Of a DNA stretch of 40,756 bases, positions 1-7,358 are shown in pieces. The DNA is from Candidatus Dormiibacterota bacterium (lineage in GTDB: Bacteria; Chloroflexota; Dormibacteria; Dormibacterales; Dormibacteraceae): assembly GCA_003169845.1 (NCBI GenBank), contig PNAG01000020.1, forward strand, positions 1,052-41,807, written 5' to 3'. Below the pieces are notes generated by a model. The model had not been told where the DNA came from. It did not search any database and worked only from the letters and a program-made list of their open reading frames with translations. Numbering within the stretch: position 1 is the stretch's first letter; each line of letters opens with the position of its first letter. A program made the translations under genes and the position numbers.

Positions 1-1421
1 GCCTGCGAGCCCGGCCGGATCGCAATCACCTCGCCGCCGAGTGATGCCACCAGGCGGGCGTACTCGCCCTCGGGGTCGATGACGATGACCCGAGTCCCGG
101 CGAGAATGGCACGAGCCAGCTCGACCTTGACCAGGAACGACTTGCCCGCGCCGCTGGTCGCGAAGACCACAGCGTTGTGGTTCTCGAGCGCGAACCGATC
201 CACGATCACCGGGCTTCGCGTCGCGGTGTTGACGCCGTAGAGCAGACCCGAGCCGGTCGGCAGATCGCCGCCGGCGAACGGGAAGGTAGCGGACAGAGCG
301 GTCGTCGAGAGCATCCGTCGCACCGCCACCGCGTCAATGCCGATCGGCAGCGTGGATACCAGCCCCGGACGCATCTGGAAGAGCAGCCGGCGCGTGTGGA
401 TGAGTCGGGTCCCGAACAGCGCCTCCAACCGGCGTGTCGCGGCGTCGAGGTCGTCGGCTCCGTCAGCCCACACGGTCAGATAGAGCGAGACGTCGAAGAG
501 GCGCTCTGCACCCTGCGCGATGCGGTCCTGAAGCTCGACCGCATCGTGCAGCGCTGCCCGGCGATAGGGATCGGCTCGACCACCGTGATCCTCACTGAGG
601 TGGACTGTCGAGGTCAGCTCGCTGATGCGGCGCTCGAGGAACGACATGACGGCGGGGCCGGTGTTGGGCTGGACGTGGAGGGCGAGATCGAGGTCTCCGT
701 CGAACGCTTGCAGGTCGCCGAGCCAGCCCGGGCGCAACCGCGACGGATAACGAGTGACCGCCAGCGTTCGCGTCCACCGCTCGCTGACCGACAGCGACGA
801 GGGCCGCTCGGCGAGGGCGGCCGGCGCGATGAGCCCGGGCAGGTCGCGGAGGTCGTCGTCATCGGCGATCGGCTGCACCGAGGACACAGGGTTGAGTGCC
901 CGCCGGAGAAGATCGGCGAACTCGCGGCCGCCGAGTCGGCGGGGCTCGAGGTCGAGCCGGCGCAGGCATTCAGTCACCCAGCTGACCCGCTGATCGAGGA
1001 TCTCGAGATCGCCCGCGTCATTGCTGGTCCGGCGACGGCGGTCGGGCGTCTGCCCTGGCAATACGACGAAGAAGCGCCGGTCGAGTATCCGGCGACGACC
1101 GGCGAGGTCCTCCACCATCCGCCGGTAGGACTCGCCCAGGGCAGCAAGTGCCGGATGGTCGGTGGTGGCTGGGGAGAGGAGCGAGGACGGCGCCAACTCG
1201 CGTGTGCGGATGACGACCTGCAGCGGATGCGGCAGAGAATTGAGGAGCGAGGCCCAGCCATCGACGACGGCTCGCTGCTCGGCCTCGCCCTTGATCCCAA
1301 ATGCCGATGTCTGGCACTCGAGGACGGCGCGGAGGCCTCCGTCACGGAGGCGAACGGCGCGGTCAGCCGCCGCGACCACCGGCAGCAGATCGTGGGCGCG
1401 GCCCGGGCGCAGGCCGATCAC
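1..1421 (-). CDS. VirB4-like type IV secretion ATPase, partial (3' end outside window)
   Basis: This gene runs off the left edge, so about 473 N-terminal residues are visible. It starts at a GTG whose bases overlap the TGA of the upstream PrgI-like gene (GTGA), which argues for translational coupling. A Walker A motif, SGAGKS, lies at residues 423-428, followed by the VIDPEGEY motif near residue 449 that is usual in VirB4/TraC-family ATPases. The family energises DNA or protein export and pilus assembly at the inner face of the membrane. The partner genes upstream (PrgI-like, VirB6/TrbL-like, VirB2-like) support this role. The DNA-binding or coupling part of the locus, if any, is not in view, so whether this is conjugation, protein secretion or DNA uptake cannot be told. 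I saw no relaxase or integrase here. Confidence 0.85.
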   Translation of the reverse strand, partial: MIGLRPGRAHDLLPVVAAADRAVRLRDGGLRAVLECQTSAFGIKGEAEQRAVVDGWASLLNSLPHPLQVVIRTRELAPSSLLSPATTDHPALAALGESYRRMVEDLAGRRRILDRRFFVVLPGQTPDRRRRTSNDAGDLEILDQRVSWVTECLRRLDLEPRRLGGREFADLLRRALNPVSSVQPIADDDDLRDLPGLIAPAALAERPSSLSVSERWTRTLAVTRYPSRLRPGWLGDLQAFDGDLDLALHVQPNTGPAVMSFLERRISELTSTVHLSEDHGGRADPYRRAALHDAVELQDRIAQGAERLFDVSLYLTVWADGADDLDAATRRLEALFGTRLIHTRRLLFQMRPGLVSTLPIGIDAVAVRRMLSTTALSATFPFAGGDLPTGSGLLYGVNTATRSPVIVDRFALENHNAVVFATSGAGKSFLVKVELARAILAGTRVIVIDPEGEYARLVASLGGEVIAIRPGSQ

Positions 1422-1708
1422 AACCCGTCTCCAAAGACCAGCGTCCGCGGACGCGATGCGTAGCGGAACGCGATGCGGAGCCAGTCGCGAAGAGCCAGCT
1501 CGCCGAAACGAAGTGTTCCGAACGCCAAGCCCGCCAGAACCAGGGGTGCGGCTGCAGCGACCCGCAGGTCGAACCCGAGCGGGAGGTTCAGATAAAGCCA
1601 CCAGGCCGAGACCGCGCCGGCCGCGACGCACATTAGGTCAGTGGCGCCGAGGCCCCAGGCGATCACGTCCTCGAGCTCCAGGTGCTGCGGCACGCGGACC
1701 GGTTCCAC
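1418..1708 (-). CDS. PrgI family protein (small membrane component of VirB4-type locus)
   Basis: This gene encodes 96 residues. The chosen start is the GTG at 1708, two bases after the TGA of the upstream membrane-protein gene; longer versions would read back through that gene. The N-terminus, VPQHLELEDVIAWGLGATDL, matches the usual opening of PrgI-family proteins (VPxxLE-x-ED), followed by two hydrophobic segments (AGAVSAWWLYLNL and AAAPLVLAGLAF) and a basic C-terminus. PrgI proteins are found directly upstream of VirB4-like ATPases in Gram-positive type IV secretion loci and are thought to anchor or couple the ATPase at the membrane. The stop codon overlaps the VirB4-like GTG start. The function is by family and context only. 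Confidence 0.8.
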   Translation of the reverse strand: MEPVRVPQHLELEDVIAWGLGATDLMCVAAGAVSAWWLYLNLPLGFDLRVAAAAPLVLAGLAFGTLRFGELALRDWLRIAFRYASRPRTLVFGDGL

Positions 1709-1710
1709 GA

Positions 1711-2583
1711 TCAGGCCGCCACCGCGGTCGCCACAGCGGTCGCCACCGTGCGGACGGTCGCGACCGTCCCCTGCACCACCGAGCTCTGGCTGAGCCGCTG
1801 ACGGAAGGCCCACTGATAGGCAGCGAACGGCAGCTTAAAGAGGACGTAGAGGAGCGTGATCAGCACAAGACCCGACGTGAGATCTGAGACCGGGCCGAGC
1901 CAATCGGTGTGCCTCAGGAGCTGCAGACCGACTTCGACGAGGACGGCCTGGATCACCTGTACAAAGAGCAAGGCGGAGAACACGCGCCACCAGAGCCGCG
2001 CGATCTCGTCGACCTGAGGCAGGGCGTAGGTGGCGAGCGCGAGCGGGGCCAGCACGGTCGCCACCAGGAGAAGCAGGTCGCGTCCGATATACAGGACCAC
2101 GAGCAGGACGGCGAGGATCGCGGCGGCAATCGAGACCAGGCTGCCGACGACCTGGTCGGATGCCGCCGGCCCCTGGATCATCCCCGCCAGCTGTGCGAAT
2201 GTGACCGCGCCGGGATTGGGCCCGAGCAGCCCCTGGACCAGCGCGTTATCGATCCGGATCAGGCCGCCGCAGATGGCAAGGCTGGCGTTGGCGGAGATCG
2301 CGGCGAGCACGATCCGCGGCACCAGAACCTTCGCCGAGTAGCGCGACTCGAAGGTCCCCGACGCCATGACCAGTACGCCCGCGGCAAGCAGTGCGAGGAC
2401 GAAGAGGCCGTCCGCCGCGTCGCGGACCAACGACCAAGAATGACCGACCTCCGGGATGGAGTCATAGGCAGGCGTTTGGAACAGCAGCTGCCCGGCGGCG
2501 GTCAGCGCCGGCCGGAGCAGGTGCGTGGCCAGGTTCTGCAGCCAGCCGTTGATGGCGTCGATCACCTGGGATGTGATGTCCAT
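1711..2583 (-). CDS. VirB6/TrbL-like polytopic membrane protein
   Basis: This gene encodes 290 residues with about six hydrophobic segments, the clearest being near residues 60-75, 88-107, 150-190 and 205-250. The length, the amphipathic N-terminus and the multi-pass core fit the VirB6/TrbL family, which forms the inner-membrane channel base of type IV secretion systems. The C-terminus is an unusual Ala/Val/Thr-rich tail (VATVRTVATAVATAVAA). The ATG at 2583 shares one base with the TGA of the pilin gene (TGATG), and a PrgI-like gene follows after two bases. I infer a subunit of the same machine as the neighbouring VirB4-like ATPase. Sequence identity in this family is always low, so the assignment rests on topology and order. 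Confidence 0.72.
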   Translation of the reverse strand: MDITSQVIDAINGWLQNLATHLLRPALTAAGQLLFQTPAYDSIPEVGHSWSLVRDAADGLFVLALLAAGVLVMASGTFESRYSAKVLVPRIVLAAISANASLAICGGLIRIDNALVQGLLGPNPGAVTFAQLAGMIQGPAASDQVVGSLVSIAAAILAVLLVVLYIGRDLLLLVATVLAPLALATYALPQVDEIARLWWRVFSALLFVQVIQAVLVEVGLQLLRHTDWLGPVSDLTSGLVLITLLYVLFKLPFAAYQWAFRQRLSQSSVVQGTVATVRTVATAVATAVAA

Positions 2584-2918
2584 CAGGTGTTGAGCACCTT
2601 CTGGAGGATCGAGACCAGCATCGGCGCCAGCAGCGCCAACGCGTAGCCGATCATCGCCGACTTGATCGCGGCCTTGCCCTCCTCAACCGCGCGCGGGTTG
2701 CCGTTGGCGGTGAGGTAGCGGGCGCCGCCGATGGTGAGGAAGAGGGTCGCCAGCGCGGCGAGGAGGCCGGCGACCCAGTTACGGACGCTGTCTATGACGG
2801 TATTGATGTCGCCGCCGGCGGCGAAGGCGGGGACGGCGAGGAGCAGGGTCAGCAGAATTGCGGTCCCAGTCGCCCCAATGACTTGGCCGCCAACGCGGGC
2901 AGGATTGTGGTTTTTCAT
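2583..2918 (-). CDS. VirB2/TrbC-like pilin
   Basis: This gene encodes 111 residues from the ATG at 2918. An in-frame TTG at 2963 would add 15 residues, but it is a poor start codon and would put a charged stretch before the signal peptide. From 2918 the protein has a basic start, a hydrophobic core (GTAILLTLLLAVPAFA) and a likely cleavage site after AFA. It then has two more hydrophobic helices, WVAGLLAALATLFLTIGGARYL and IGYALALLAPMLVSIL, separated by a short polar loop. That is the layout of VirB2/TrbC prepilins. It is the first gene of the minus-strand operon, and the phased direct repeats at 2965-2997 lie about 50 bp upstream of the start. Confidence 0.75.
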   Translation of the reverse strand: MKNHNPARVGGQVIGATGTAILLTLLLAVPAFAAGGDINTVIDSVRNWVAGLLAALATLFLTIGGARYLTANGNPRAVEEGKAAIKSAMIGYALALLAPMLVSILQKVLNT

Positions 2919-2964
2919 GCCCAAACAATCCACATCGAGGTGGGCCAAATTGGTCGGGGGCAAA

Positions 2965-2997
2965 CGCCTTCCGTCCGCCTTCCGTCCGCCTTCCGTA
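2965..2997 (+). promoter_or_regulatory. Three phased 11-bp direct repeats (CGCCTTCCGTC) upstream of the pilin operon
   Basis: The unit CGCCTTCCGTC occurs three times in a row (2965-2975, 2976-2986, 2987-2997; the last ends in A). The period is about one helical turn, so all boxes face the same side of the DNA. The same box, in pairs at the same 11-bp period, occurs three times in the sigma-like/Tad intergenic region (4716-4910). The block 2959-2987 is an inverted copy of 4792-4820 with a single mismatch. This looks like an operator or activator site. SARP-type regulators are known to bind direct repeats at 11-bp spacing, and one is encoded at 13487-14821. The pairing of protein and site is inference. 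Confidence 0.6.
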
Positions 2998-3199
2998 TTC
3001 AGAAGGCATGAGCCGATTGCGATGGTCGCCTACCTGCAGCGGAAGCGCGTCGCTAAGAAAGTGTTCCGAAGACTCCACCGGACGAGGCTTGTCGGAGCGC
3101 GCTCGGGCGACGAGCCAGCTTAGACTTCGGCGTACTAACACCGAGTTGGCTGTGAGGCGCTGACCCTATCCGGGCAGCGACCTAGGAGGTGCGGATGCC

Positions 3200-4003
3200 A
3201 TGAGCATCACTGTTTTGGACGTCAAGGGTTTCAAAGGCTCGGGCGGGCCGTTTGCCATGTTGACGGCATACGACTACTTGACTGCGCGTGCACTGGATGA
3301 GGCGGGTATACCACTGCTGCTCGTAGGCGACACGCTCGGGATCTTCGTGCTGGGCTACTCGACCACTGTCCCGGTGACGATCGACGATGTGATCCACCAT
3401 TGCCGAGCCGTCAGTCGAGCGGTTGGGAATGCACTTGTCGTTGGGGATATGCCGTTCGGGTCGTACCACTTGTCGATCGCGGATGGGGTTCGAAATGCGG
3501 GGCGATTGATTCAAGAGGGTGGCGCGCATTGCGTGAAGTTGGAGGGCCCGTTGTTCGAACTGGTCGCAGTCCTAACTGACAGCGGAATCCCGGTCATGGG
3601 CCACCTTGGATTGACCCCGCAGTCCTTTCACCAGCTCGGAGGTCACAAGGTTCAGGCCCGTACTCAGTCTGCGGTCGAACAGTTAATCGAAAACGCTCGT
3701 CGTCTGGAGGCGGCCGGAGCCTTCGCCATCGTGCTCGAGGCAGTGCCCACGGAGGCCGCCAGGCGAGTCACCGAGGCGGTGGGCGTGCCGACAATTGGCA
3801 TTGGCGCCGGTCCGCACTGCGATGGTCAGGTGCTTGTAAGTAGCGAAATGCTTGGGCTGAGCTCGGGCGCGAGGCCCAGGTACGCCAAGCTCTACGCCAG
3901 CTTGCATGACGAGATTGTTCGTGCTGGTCGGACGTTTATCGAAGAGGTAGCGCTGCGTGAATATCCGGGTGTCGAACACTCATACGAGTGGGCGATCCGT
4001 TAG
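3200..4003 (+). CDS. panB: 3-methyl-2-oxobutanoate hydroxymethyltransferase (ketopantoate hydroxymethyltransferase)
   Basis: PanB transfers a hydroxymethyl group from 5,10-methylene-tetrahydrofolate to 2-oxoisovalerate, the first committed step of pantothenate and CoA synthesis, in the cytosol. The 267 residues match the usual length. Family landmarks are present: LTAYD near residue 21, LVGDTLG with metal ligand D44, GDMPFGSY with D83, VKLEG with K113, the general base E180 in VLEAVP, and GIGAGPHCDGQVLV. The ATG at 3200 is preceded by a strong AGGAGG (3184-3189, spacing 10); the ATG at 3195 stops after two codons and is not the start. panC and panD are not nearby. The gene sits alone between two minus-strand genes and its third positions look less GC-biased than its neighbours, which hints at separate origin. 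Confidence 0.93.
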   Translation: MSITVLDVKGFKGSGGPFAMLTAYDYLTARALDEAGIPLLLVGDTLGIFVLGYSTTVPVTIDDVIHHCRAVSRAVGNALVVGDMPFGSYHLSIADGVRNAGRLIQEGGAHCVKLEGPLFELVAVLTDSGIPVMGHLGLTPQSFHQLGGHKVQARTQSAVEQLIENARRLEAAGAFAIVLEAVPTEAARRVTEAVGVPTIGIGAGPHCDGQVLVSSEMLGLSSGARPRYAKLYASLHDEIVRAGRTFIEEVALREYPGVEHSYEWAIR

Positions 4004-4015
4004 TCACAGATTCGG

Positions 4016-4672
4016 TCACGCCGCCGCGAGCTCTCGGCGGATGCGTTCGACCGCCCGACGTCGCCGCAAGCGCAACGCGTTCTCGGACAGCCCGCATTCG
4101 GCCGCGATCTCCGCGAGCGTGTCGCCAAGAACCTCTTGGCGATAGAGGACGACCATACCAGCCGACGGATTCCTTGACATTTCCAACTCGACGAGAAGGC
4201 CTGGCAGCCCCAAGCCCCCATGTGTGGCCGCCTTCTGGTCCACGTAGCCCACTCGCTTGGCGAAGCTCCGAATCTCGCGGGCGAGCCAGCGCTGGGTCTT
4301 TAGCGCGGCCCTCGATATCAGCCTATTTGGCGTCCAACGCGCAGGAGCTACTGGACCATCCAAGGCTGCCGTCAGTAAGTTTGCCATCAGCTGTTGAGCG
4401 AAGTCCTCTTGCGTTACAAAGGGCGGGAAGGCAGGTACGACGGCGACGGCAGCGGCAAGGTCAGGCCGCATCGCCTCCAGCAGTACCGTCGCCCAGGGTT
4501 GTCGTGGCCCGTCCTGGAAGTGCCGAAGCAGCCCTGCCCAGAGCCTGTCTAGCTCCGGTCCCGTCGATTTGAAGTCGCGCAATCGTTCGGGCAGGTCCTC
4601 GACGTCGGGAACGATCCCGGATCGGACGGTTTCCGCGAACGCTCTCTGTATCTGGTCCGTAAATTGCATCAT
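4016..4672 (-). CDS. Sigma-70 region-4-like helix-turn-helix protein
   Basis: This gene encodes 218 residues. The start at 4672 (ATGATG) is fixed by AAGGAGG at 4680-4686 with 7-nt spacing; a longer frame to 4834 would run through the repeat boxes and is rejected. Residues 1-165 are helical and unrecognised. Residues about 174-213 (VVLYRQEVLGDTLAEIAAECG, then SENALRLRRRRAVERIRREL) resemble region 4 of sigma factors: a helix, LAEIAAECGLSENALRLRRRRA as helix-turn-helix, and a basic tail. Region 2 is not evident, so it may be a sigma-like regulator rather than a full sigma factor. It converges on panB with 12 bp between stops and is divergent from the Tad operon, across an intergenic region holding three pairs of 11-bp boxes. 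Confidence 0.7.
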   Translation of the reverse strand: MMQFTDQIQRAFAETVRSGIVPDVEDLPERLRDFKSTGPELDRLWAGLLRHFQDGPRQPWATVLLEAMRPDLAAAVAVVPAFPPFVTQEDFAQQLMANLLTAALDGPVAPARWTPNRLISRAALKTQRWLAREIRSFAKRVGYVDQKAATHGGLGLPGLLVELEMSRNPSAGMVVLYRQEVLGDTLAEIAAECGLSENALRLRRRRAVERIRRELAAA

Positions 4673-4679
4673 GGCGGAG

Positions 4680-4686
4680 CCTCCTT
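4680..4686 (-). promoter_or_regulatory. Ribosome binding site deciding the start of the sigma-like gene
   Basis: AAGGAGG on the minus strand, 7 nt before the tandem ATGATG at 4672-4667. It is the only good Shine-Dalgarno match near this frame and rules out the longer reading frame that begins at 4834. Confidence 0.75.
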
Positions 4687-4715
4687 GTTGGGTTGGCTCG
4701 ACGCTAGATCGGGGC

Positions 4716-4737
4716 CGCCTTCGCACCGCCTTCCCAG
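4716..4737 (+). promoter_or_regulatory. Paired 11-bp boxes (CGCCTTC type), copy A
   Basis: Two boxes, CGCCTTCGCAC and CGCCTTCCCAG, in direct repeat at 11-bp period, 44 bp upstream of the sigma-like start codon. They are the most degenerate pair of the family and point in the plus direction, unlike the two pairs further upstream. The position close to the sigma-like gene would suit autoregulation or repression. Confidence 0.5.
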
Positions 4738-4792
4738 GATCAAAGGAGCCGATTTGCAGTCGCCGCTGTTCGGTGTCGGCGAGCGCCGGGAG

Positions 4793-4814
4793 GACGGAAG
4801 GCGGTCGGAAGGCG
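4793..4814 (-). promoter_or_regulatory. Paired 11-bp boxes, copy B
   Basis: Read on the minus strand the pair is CGCCTTCCGAC then CGCCTTCCGTC, at 11-bp period. It is embedded in a 29-bp block (4792-4820) that repeats 2959-2987 in inverted orientation with one mismatch, including the flanking GGCAAA. Conservation beyond the boxes suggests a shared operator plus core promoter element rather than chance. Confidence 0.58.
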
Positions 4815-4888
4815 TTTGCCACAATGAGCGGCATTCGCTGAACTCGGAGCCGCTCCAGAAAACTATCGAATTTGGGGCAAAACAGCGG

Positions 4889-4910
4889 TCGAGAAGGCGG
4901 TCGGAAGGCG
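4889..4910 (-). promoter_or_regulatory. Paired 11-bp boxes, copy C
   Basis: On the minus strand the pair reads CGCCTTCCGAC then CGCCTTCTCGA, again at 11-bp period. It lies roughly 195 bp upstream of the leader ORF of the Tad operon, and between copy B and that operon. It could serve the Tad promoter while copy A serves the sigma-like gene. The remaining sequence from 4911 to 5093 shows no further box and no promoter hexamers I would trust. Confidence 0.5.
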
Positions 4911-5104
4911 CCCTAGATCTAGCTTGGCGCTCATGCACCAGCATCCTGCGGGGCGGTCAGACGGGGATCGCGGACCCTGGGGCCAACCTCAAGGAAAGTT
5001 GAGGAACTCTTGAGGCTGTGGTGAGGCTTCCCGGTCGTCGCAAGCGCAATGCTTCGTCCCGAGACAGTCGAGCGACTGGGCGGTACTTAAGCCAGGAGGA
5101 AGAG

Positions 5105-5149
5105 ATGAGCCTGACGCGCGTTAAGATCCTGCTTAAGGTTCAGGGATAG
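5105..5149 (+). CDS. 14-residue leader ORF ahead of the Tad operon
   Basis: The peptide is MSLTRVKILLKVQG, ending at TAG (5147-5149). It has the best Shine-Dalgarno in the region, AGGAGG at 5094-5099 with 5-nt spacing. The next gene begins at GTG 5159 in the same frame, nine bases after the stop, and has no comparable ribosome site. Two readings are possible. It may be a translated leader that couples or regulates the first Tad gene. Or the original start of that gene may be here, cut off by an in-frame amber codon. A short basic-hydrophobic peptide of this kind has no family I can name. Confidence 0.45.
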   Translation: MSLTRVKILLKVQG

Positions 5150-5158
5150 GTTGCAGCC

Positions 5159-5809
5159 GTGCTCACCAAGCCCGCCAGGGCAAGCGGCTTTCAGATGAGA
5201 AATGCGGTCCTGGGAAGCTGGACCCGGACCGGACTGGCGGCCGCCGTCATCGTTCTGGTCCTCGGTTCTGTTGCCGTCCTGGGTGCCACCGGCAGCCTGG
5301 GCGACCTCCGCTACCTCAACATCCCACTAATCCACCCCTGGCCTCCAGCGGGTTACTACCAGAACCCCTTCAATCCGACCAATCGCGGCGACATCGTGAG
5401 CACCTCTCAGGCAGCGAAGGTGAAGGGCGACCTTATAGCTGATGGACAGATTGAACTGCAGGCGTACCGGGTCGGCGACGGAAGCCTGCTCGACGGCGCG
5501 GACACGGGGAACAGTTTGGTCAAGCTCCGTGCCGCACTTGCACAGAACCATGCAGCCGGCGTGTCCGAGGACTTCACGAACCAGCTGACATCGGTCCGCG
5601 TTGGCAAGCTGACGGACCCAAATGATGCCTCGGTGACCTGGTGTGTTGAGGAAGTCGGGACCTCCCGAATCACTCTCGCAAACGCTGCCAACGGGCAGAC
5701 CATCAGGCAGTACACGATCCGCTTCGACGACAAGTTCTGGATGGTGGCAGTCGGTGGCCGCTACCTGATAACTGACGCCGAAGTTCAGACGGAAACGGTG
5801 TCCACATGA
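5159..5809 (+). CDS. Membrane-anchored exported protein of the Tad operon, unknown function
   Basis: This gene encodes 216 residues from GTG 5159; an ATG at 5195 (residue 13) is an alternative start. One transmembrane helix near residues 20-42 (GLAAAVIVLVLGSVAVLGA) follows a basic N-terminus, so the rest should face outward. The exported part begins with a Pro/Tyr/Asn-rich stretch (PWPPAGYYQNPFNPTNRGD) and continues as a compact alpha/beta-looking domain ending in ...TETVST. No catalytic motif is visible, and I do not recognise a family. It is the first full gene of the plus-strand operon and its stop overlaps the next start (ATGA). The role is presumably in the pilus or its surface assembly, by position only. 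Confidence 0.65.
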   Translation: MLTKPARASGFQMRNAVLGSWTRTGLAAAVIVLVLGSVAVLGATGSLGDLRYLNIPLIHPWPPAGYYQNPFNPTNRGDIVSTSQAAKVKGDLIADGQIELQAYRVGDGSLLDGADTGNSLVKLRAALAQNHAAGVSEDFTNQLTSVRVGKLTDPNDASVTWCVEEVGTSRITLANAANGQTIRQYTIRFDDKFWMVAVGGRYLITDAEVQTETVST

Positions 5810-6699
5810 AGTCGCGCCAGCTGATGCGCTCAGTCATCGCCGCTCTTGCCGCCTTGGTCCTTATGCCCGCCACAGCATTGGCTGAAGATCCCGGCAACGA
5901 CCGTGGAACAGTCAACGTTGGCCCGGTCGGCAACGGACCGGTCGTGAGCCACGGATCTGCCGGCTACGACCCGAATGGCATCAGTGCCACGACATCCGCG
6001 CAGCCGACTGGATCCAGCCCGACTTCCACGGCGCCGAACTACGTCTATCGCCCGGTTCCCGGGAATTCAGTTCCTGGCTCGTGTTCGACCCAGAACAACG
6101 GACTTATCAGCAACCCCTGCGCGCAAATTCCTGCATCGGCGTGTCCTCCTGCTCAGACGGGCTACTACGTATATGACTCGAACGGCAATGCGCTCGGCCT
6201 GGTCTGTGTCCCCAACCCCACTGACAGCTTGCTTCCACCGACGACGCCCGAAATCGCACTCGCCGACGAGGCCAGCTCGCGGCAGCCATGGCCGGCGCTG
6301 AGGCTGGGCATAAACCCGATCGCGGGGCTGACCGGCTTGCCTTCGTGGTTCTGGCTCAGCGGCAGCGCATCGATGCCGGACGCCGTCGCATCGTCGGGTC
6401 CACTTACCGTGAGCGTTCGGGCTCGTTTGGCTGGTGTCAGCTGGGAATTTGGCGACGGCCTCGGCTACGACTCAGTCGATCTGGGCCTGGCCTATCCGGC
6501 TCAAAGCGACATTCAGCACCTGTACCAGACCGATACGTATCGCGTGTCGAACGGCTACACCGTGGTCGCAGTCCTTCGCTACCTCGTGACCTACTCGGTC
6601 AATGGCGGCTCATGGAACACGCTTGGCGTCAAGACACGTCCCTTCAGCCAGCAATACCTCGTTTATCAGTTGCAACCGGAGGCGGTGGCAGGGCAATGA
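5806..6699 (+). CDS. Secreted protein with PKD-like C-terminal domain (Tad operon)
   Basis: This gene encodes 297 residues. There is a clear Sec signal peptide (basic MKSRQLMR, hydrophobic core SVIAALAALVLMPATALA, cleavage after ALA). The next part, about residues 27-90, is a low-complexity Gly/Ser/Thr/Pro-rich segment, followed by a region with several cysteines. The C-terminal part, from about residue 190, holds VSWEFGDG and, about 25 residues on, HLY. That is the WxFGDG...HxY signature of PKD-like beta-sandwich domains seen in secreted adhesion or surface proteins. It overlaps its neighbours by 4 bp on both sides. A surface or pilus-associated structural role is likely; binding target unknown. 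Confidence 0.65.
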   Translation: MKSRQLMRSVIAALAALVLMPATALAEDPGNDRGTVNVGPVGNGPVVSHGSAGYDPNGISATTSAQPTGSSPTSTAPNYVYRPVPGNSVPGSCSTQNNGLISNPCAQIPASACPPAQTGYYVYDSNGNALGLVCVPNPTDSLLPPTTPEIALADEASSRQPWPALRLGINPIAGLTGLPSWFWLSGSASMPDAVASSGPLTVSVRARLAGVSWEFGDGLGYDSVDLGLAYPAQSDIQHLYQTDTYRVSNGYTVVAVLRYLVTYSVNGGSWNTLGVKTRPFSQQYLVYQLQPEAVAGQ

Positions 6700-7358
6700 G
6701 CGCAACAGCGGAATCAAGACCTCTTCGACTGGTTGCCGGTACCGTCCAGCGCCGATGGCGCTTGGGAGCGCTGCTCGGTCTCCTCATAGGCCTCGCCCTT
6801 GCGGCCTACTCTCTTATCGTTCTCGGCCCAGGTGCCGAGCTCAGCCAGATGGTTCCGGTTCTCCGGGCAGCTAAGGCCATTCAGGCTGGCAACACCATCA
6901 CCACTGACGAGCTAACAACGGCGCTCATCCGGACCCAGGACCCAAGTGTCCTGGCGTCTCTGCTGCGCGACAGCGACCGCTCGCGGATCATCGGTCAGGT
7001 CGCCGCGATGGACGTGCCAGCTGGTGACCTGATCCCTGCCGGAGTTGTGGCATCACAGACGACTAGCGGAATGGTGAAGGCAGAACTGCCTATCCGCATA
7101 ATGCCCGTAGACCTCGCACCGGGCGACCACGTGCTGATGCTGGTTAGCGCCGCCGCACCCAATGGCGCTTCTGTCGACATCGTCTATATGCAAGACGTTC
7201 GTGTCCTTCAGGTGGGTCAGGGGTCAGCCGAGCTTTGGATTCCGACGAAGCTGTTCCCGCAGGTCGTCTGGTACGCGGACCATGGCGGGATTGTCCTGGC
7301 GACTATGCGGCCCGGCGACATCCAGCAACCGATCCCCGCGGGAGGTGCAGCGGGATGA
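6696..7358 (+). CDS. CpaB/SAF-domain-like protein
   Basis: This gene encodes 220 residues from the ATG at 6696, which overlaps the upstream TGA. Readings that begin further upstream belong to another frame of the preceding gene. One transmembrane helix (about residues 23-45, LGALLGLLIGLALAAYSLIV) is followed by a SAF-type region: VLRAAKAIQAGNTITTDELT, then MDVPAGDLIPAGVV, and IMPVDLAPGDHVLMLV. In Tad systems CpaB/RcpC proteins carry this domain, sit at the cell envelope and help assemble or modify the pilus. Context (CpaE-like and TadA next) fits well. It is a short member of the family. Confidence 0.78.
   Translation: MSATAESRPLRLVAGTVQRRWRLGALLGLLIGLALAAYSLIVLGPGAELSQMVPVLRAAKAIQAGNTITTDELTTALIRTQDPSVLASLLRDSDRSRIIGQVAAMDVPAGDLIPAGVVASQTTSGMVKAELPIRIMPVDLAPGDHVLMLVSAAAPNGASVDIVYMQDVRVLQVGQGSAELWIPTKLFPQVVWYADHGGIVLATMRPGDIQQPIPAGGAAG

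Noticed and set aside
177..1463. Long plus-strand open frame opposite the VirB4-like gene
   Set aside because: Arg/Gly/Glu-rich translation typical of an antisense frame in GC-rich DNA; the minus-strand frame has Walker motifs and PrgI context.
1..2918. Integrative conjugative element
   Set aside because: Only VirB2/B4/B6/PrgI-like genes are visible; no relaxase, coupling protein, integrase or att site, so mobility is not supported.
4673..4834. N-terminal extension of the sigma-like protein
   Set aside because: It reads through the repeat boxes, and the strong AAGGAGG at 4680-4686 fixes the start at 4672.
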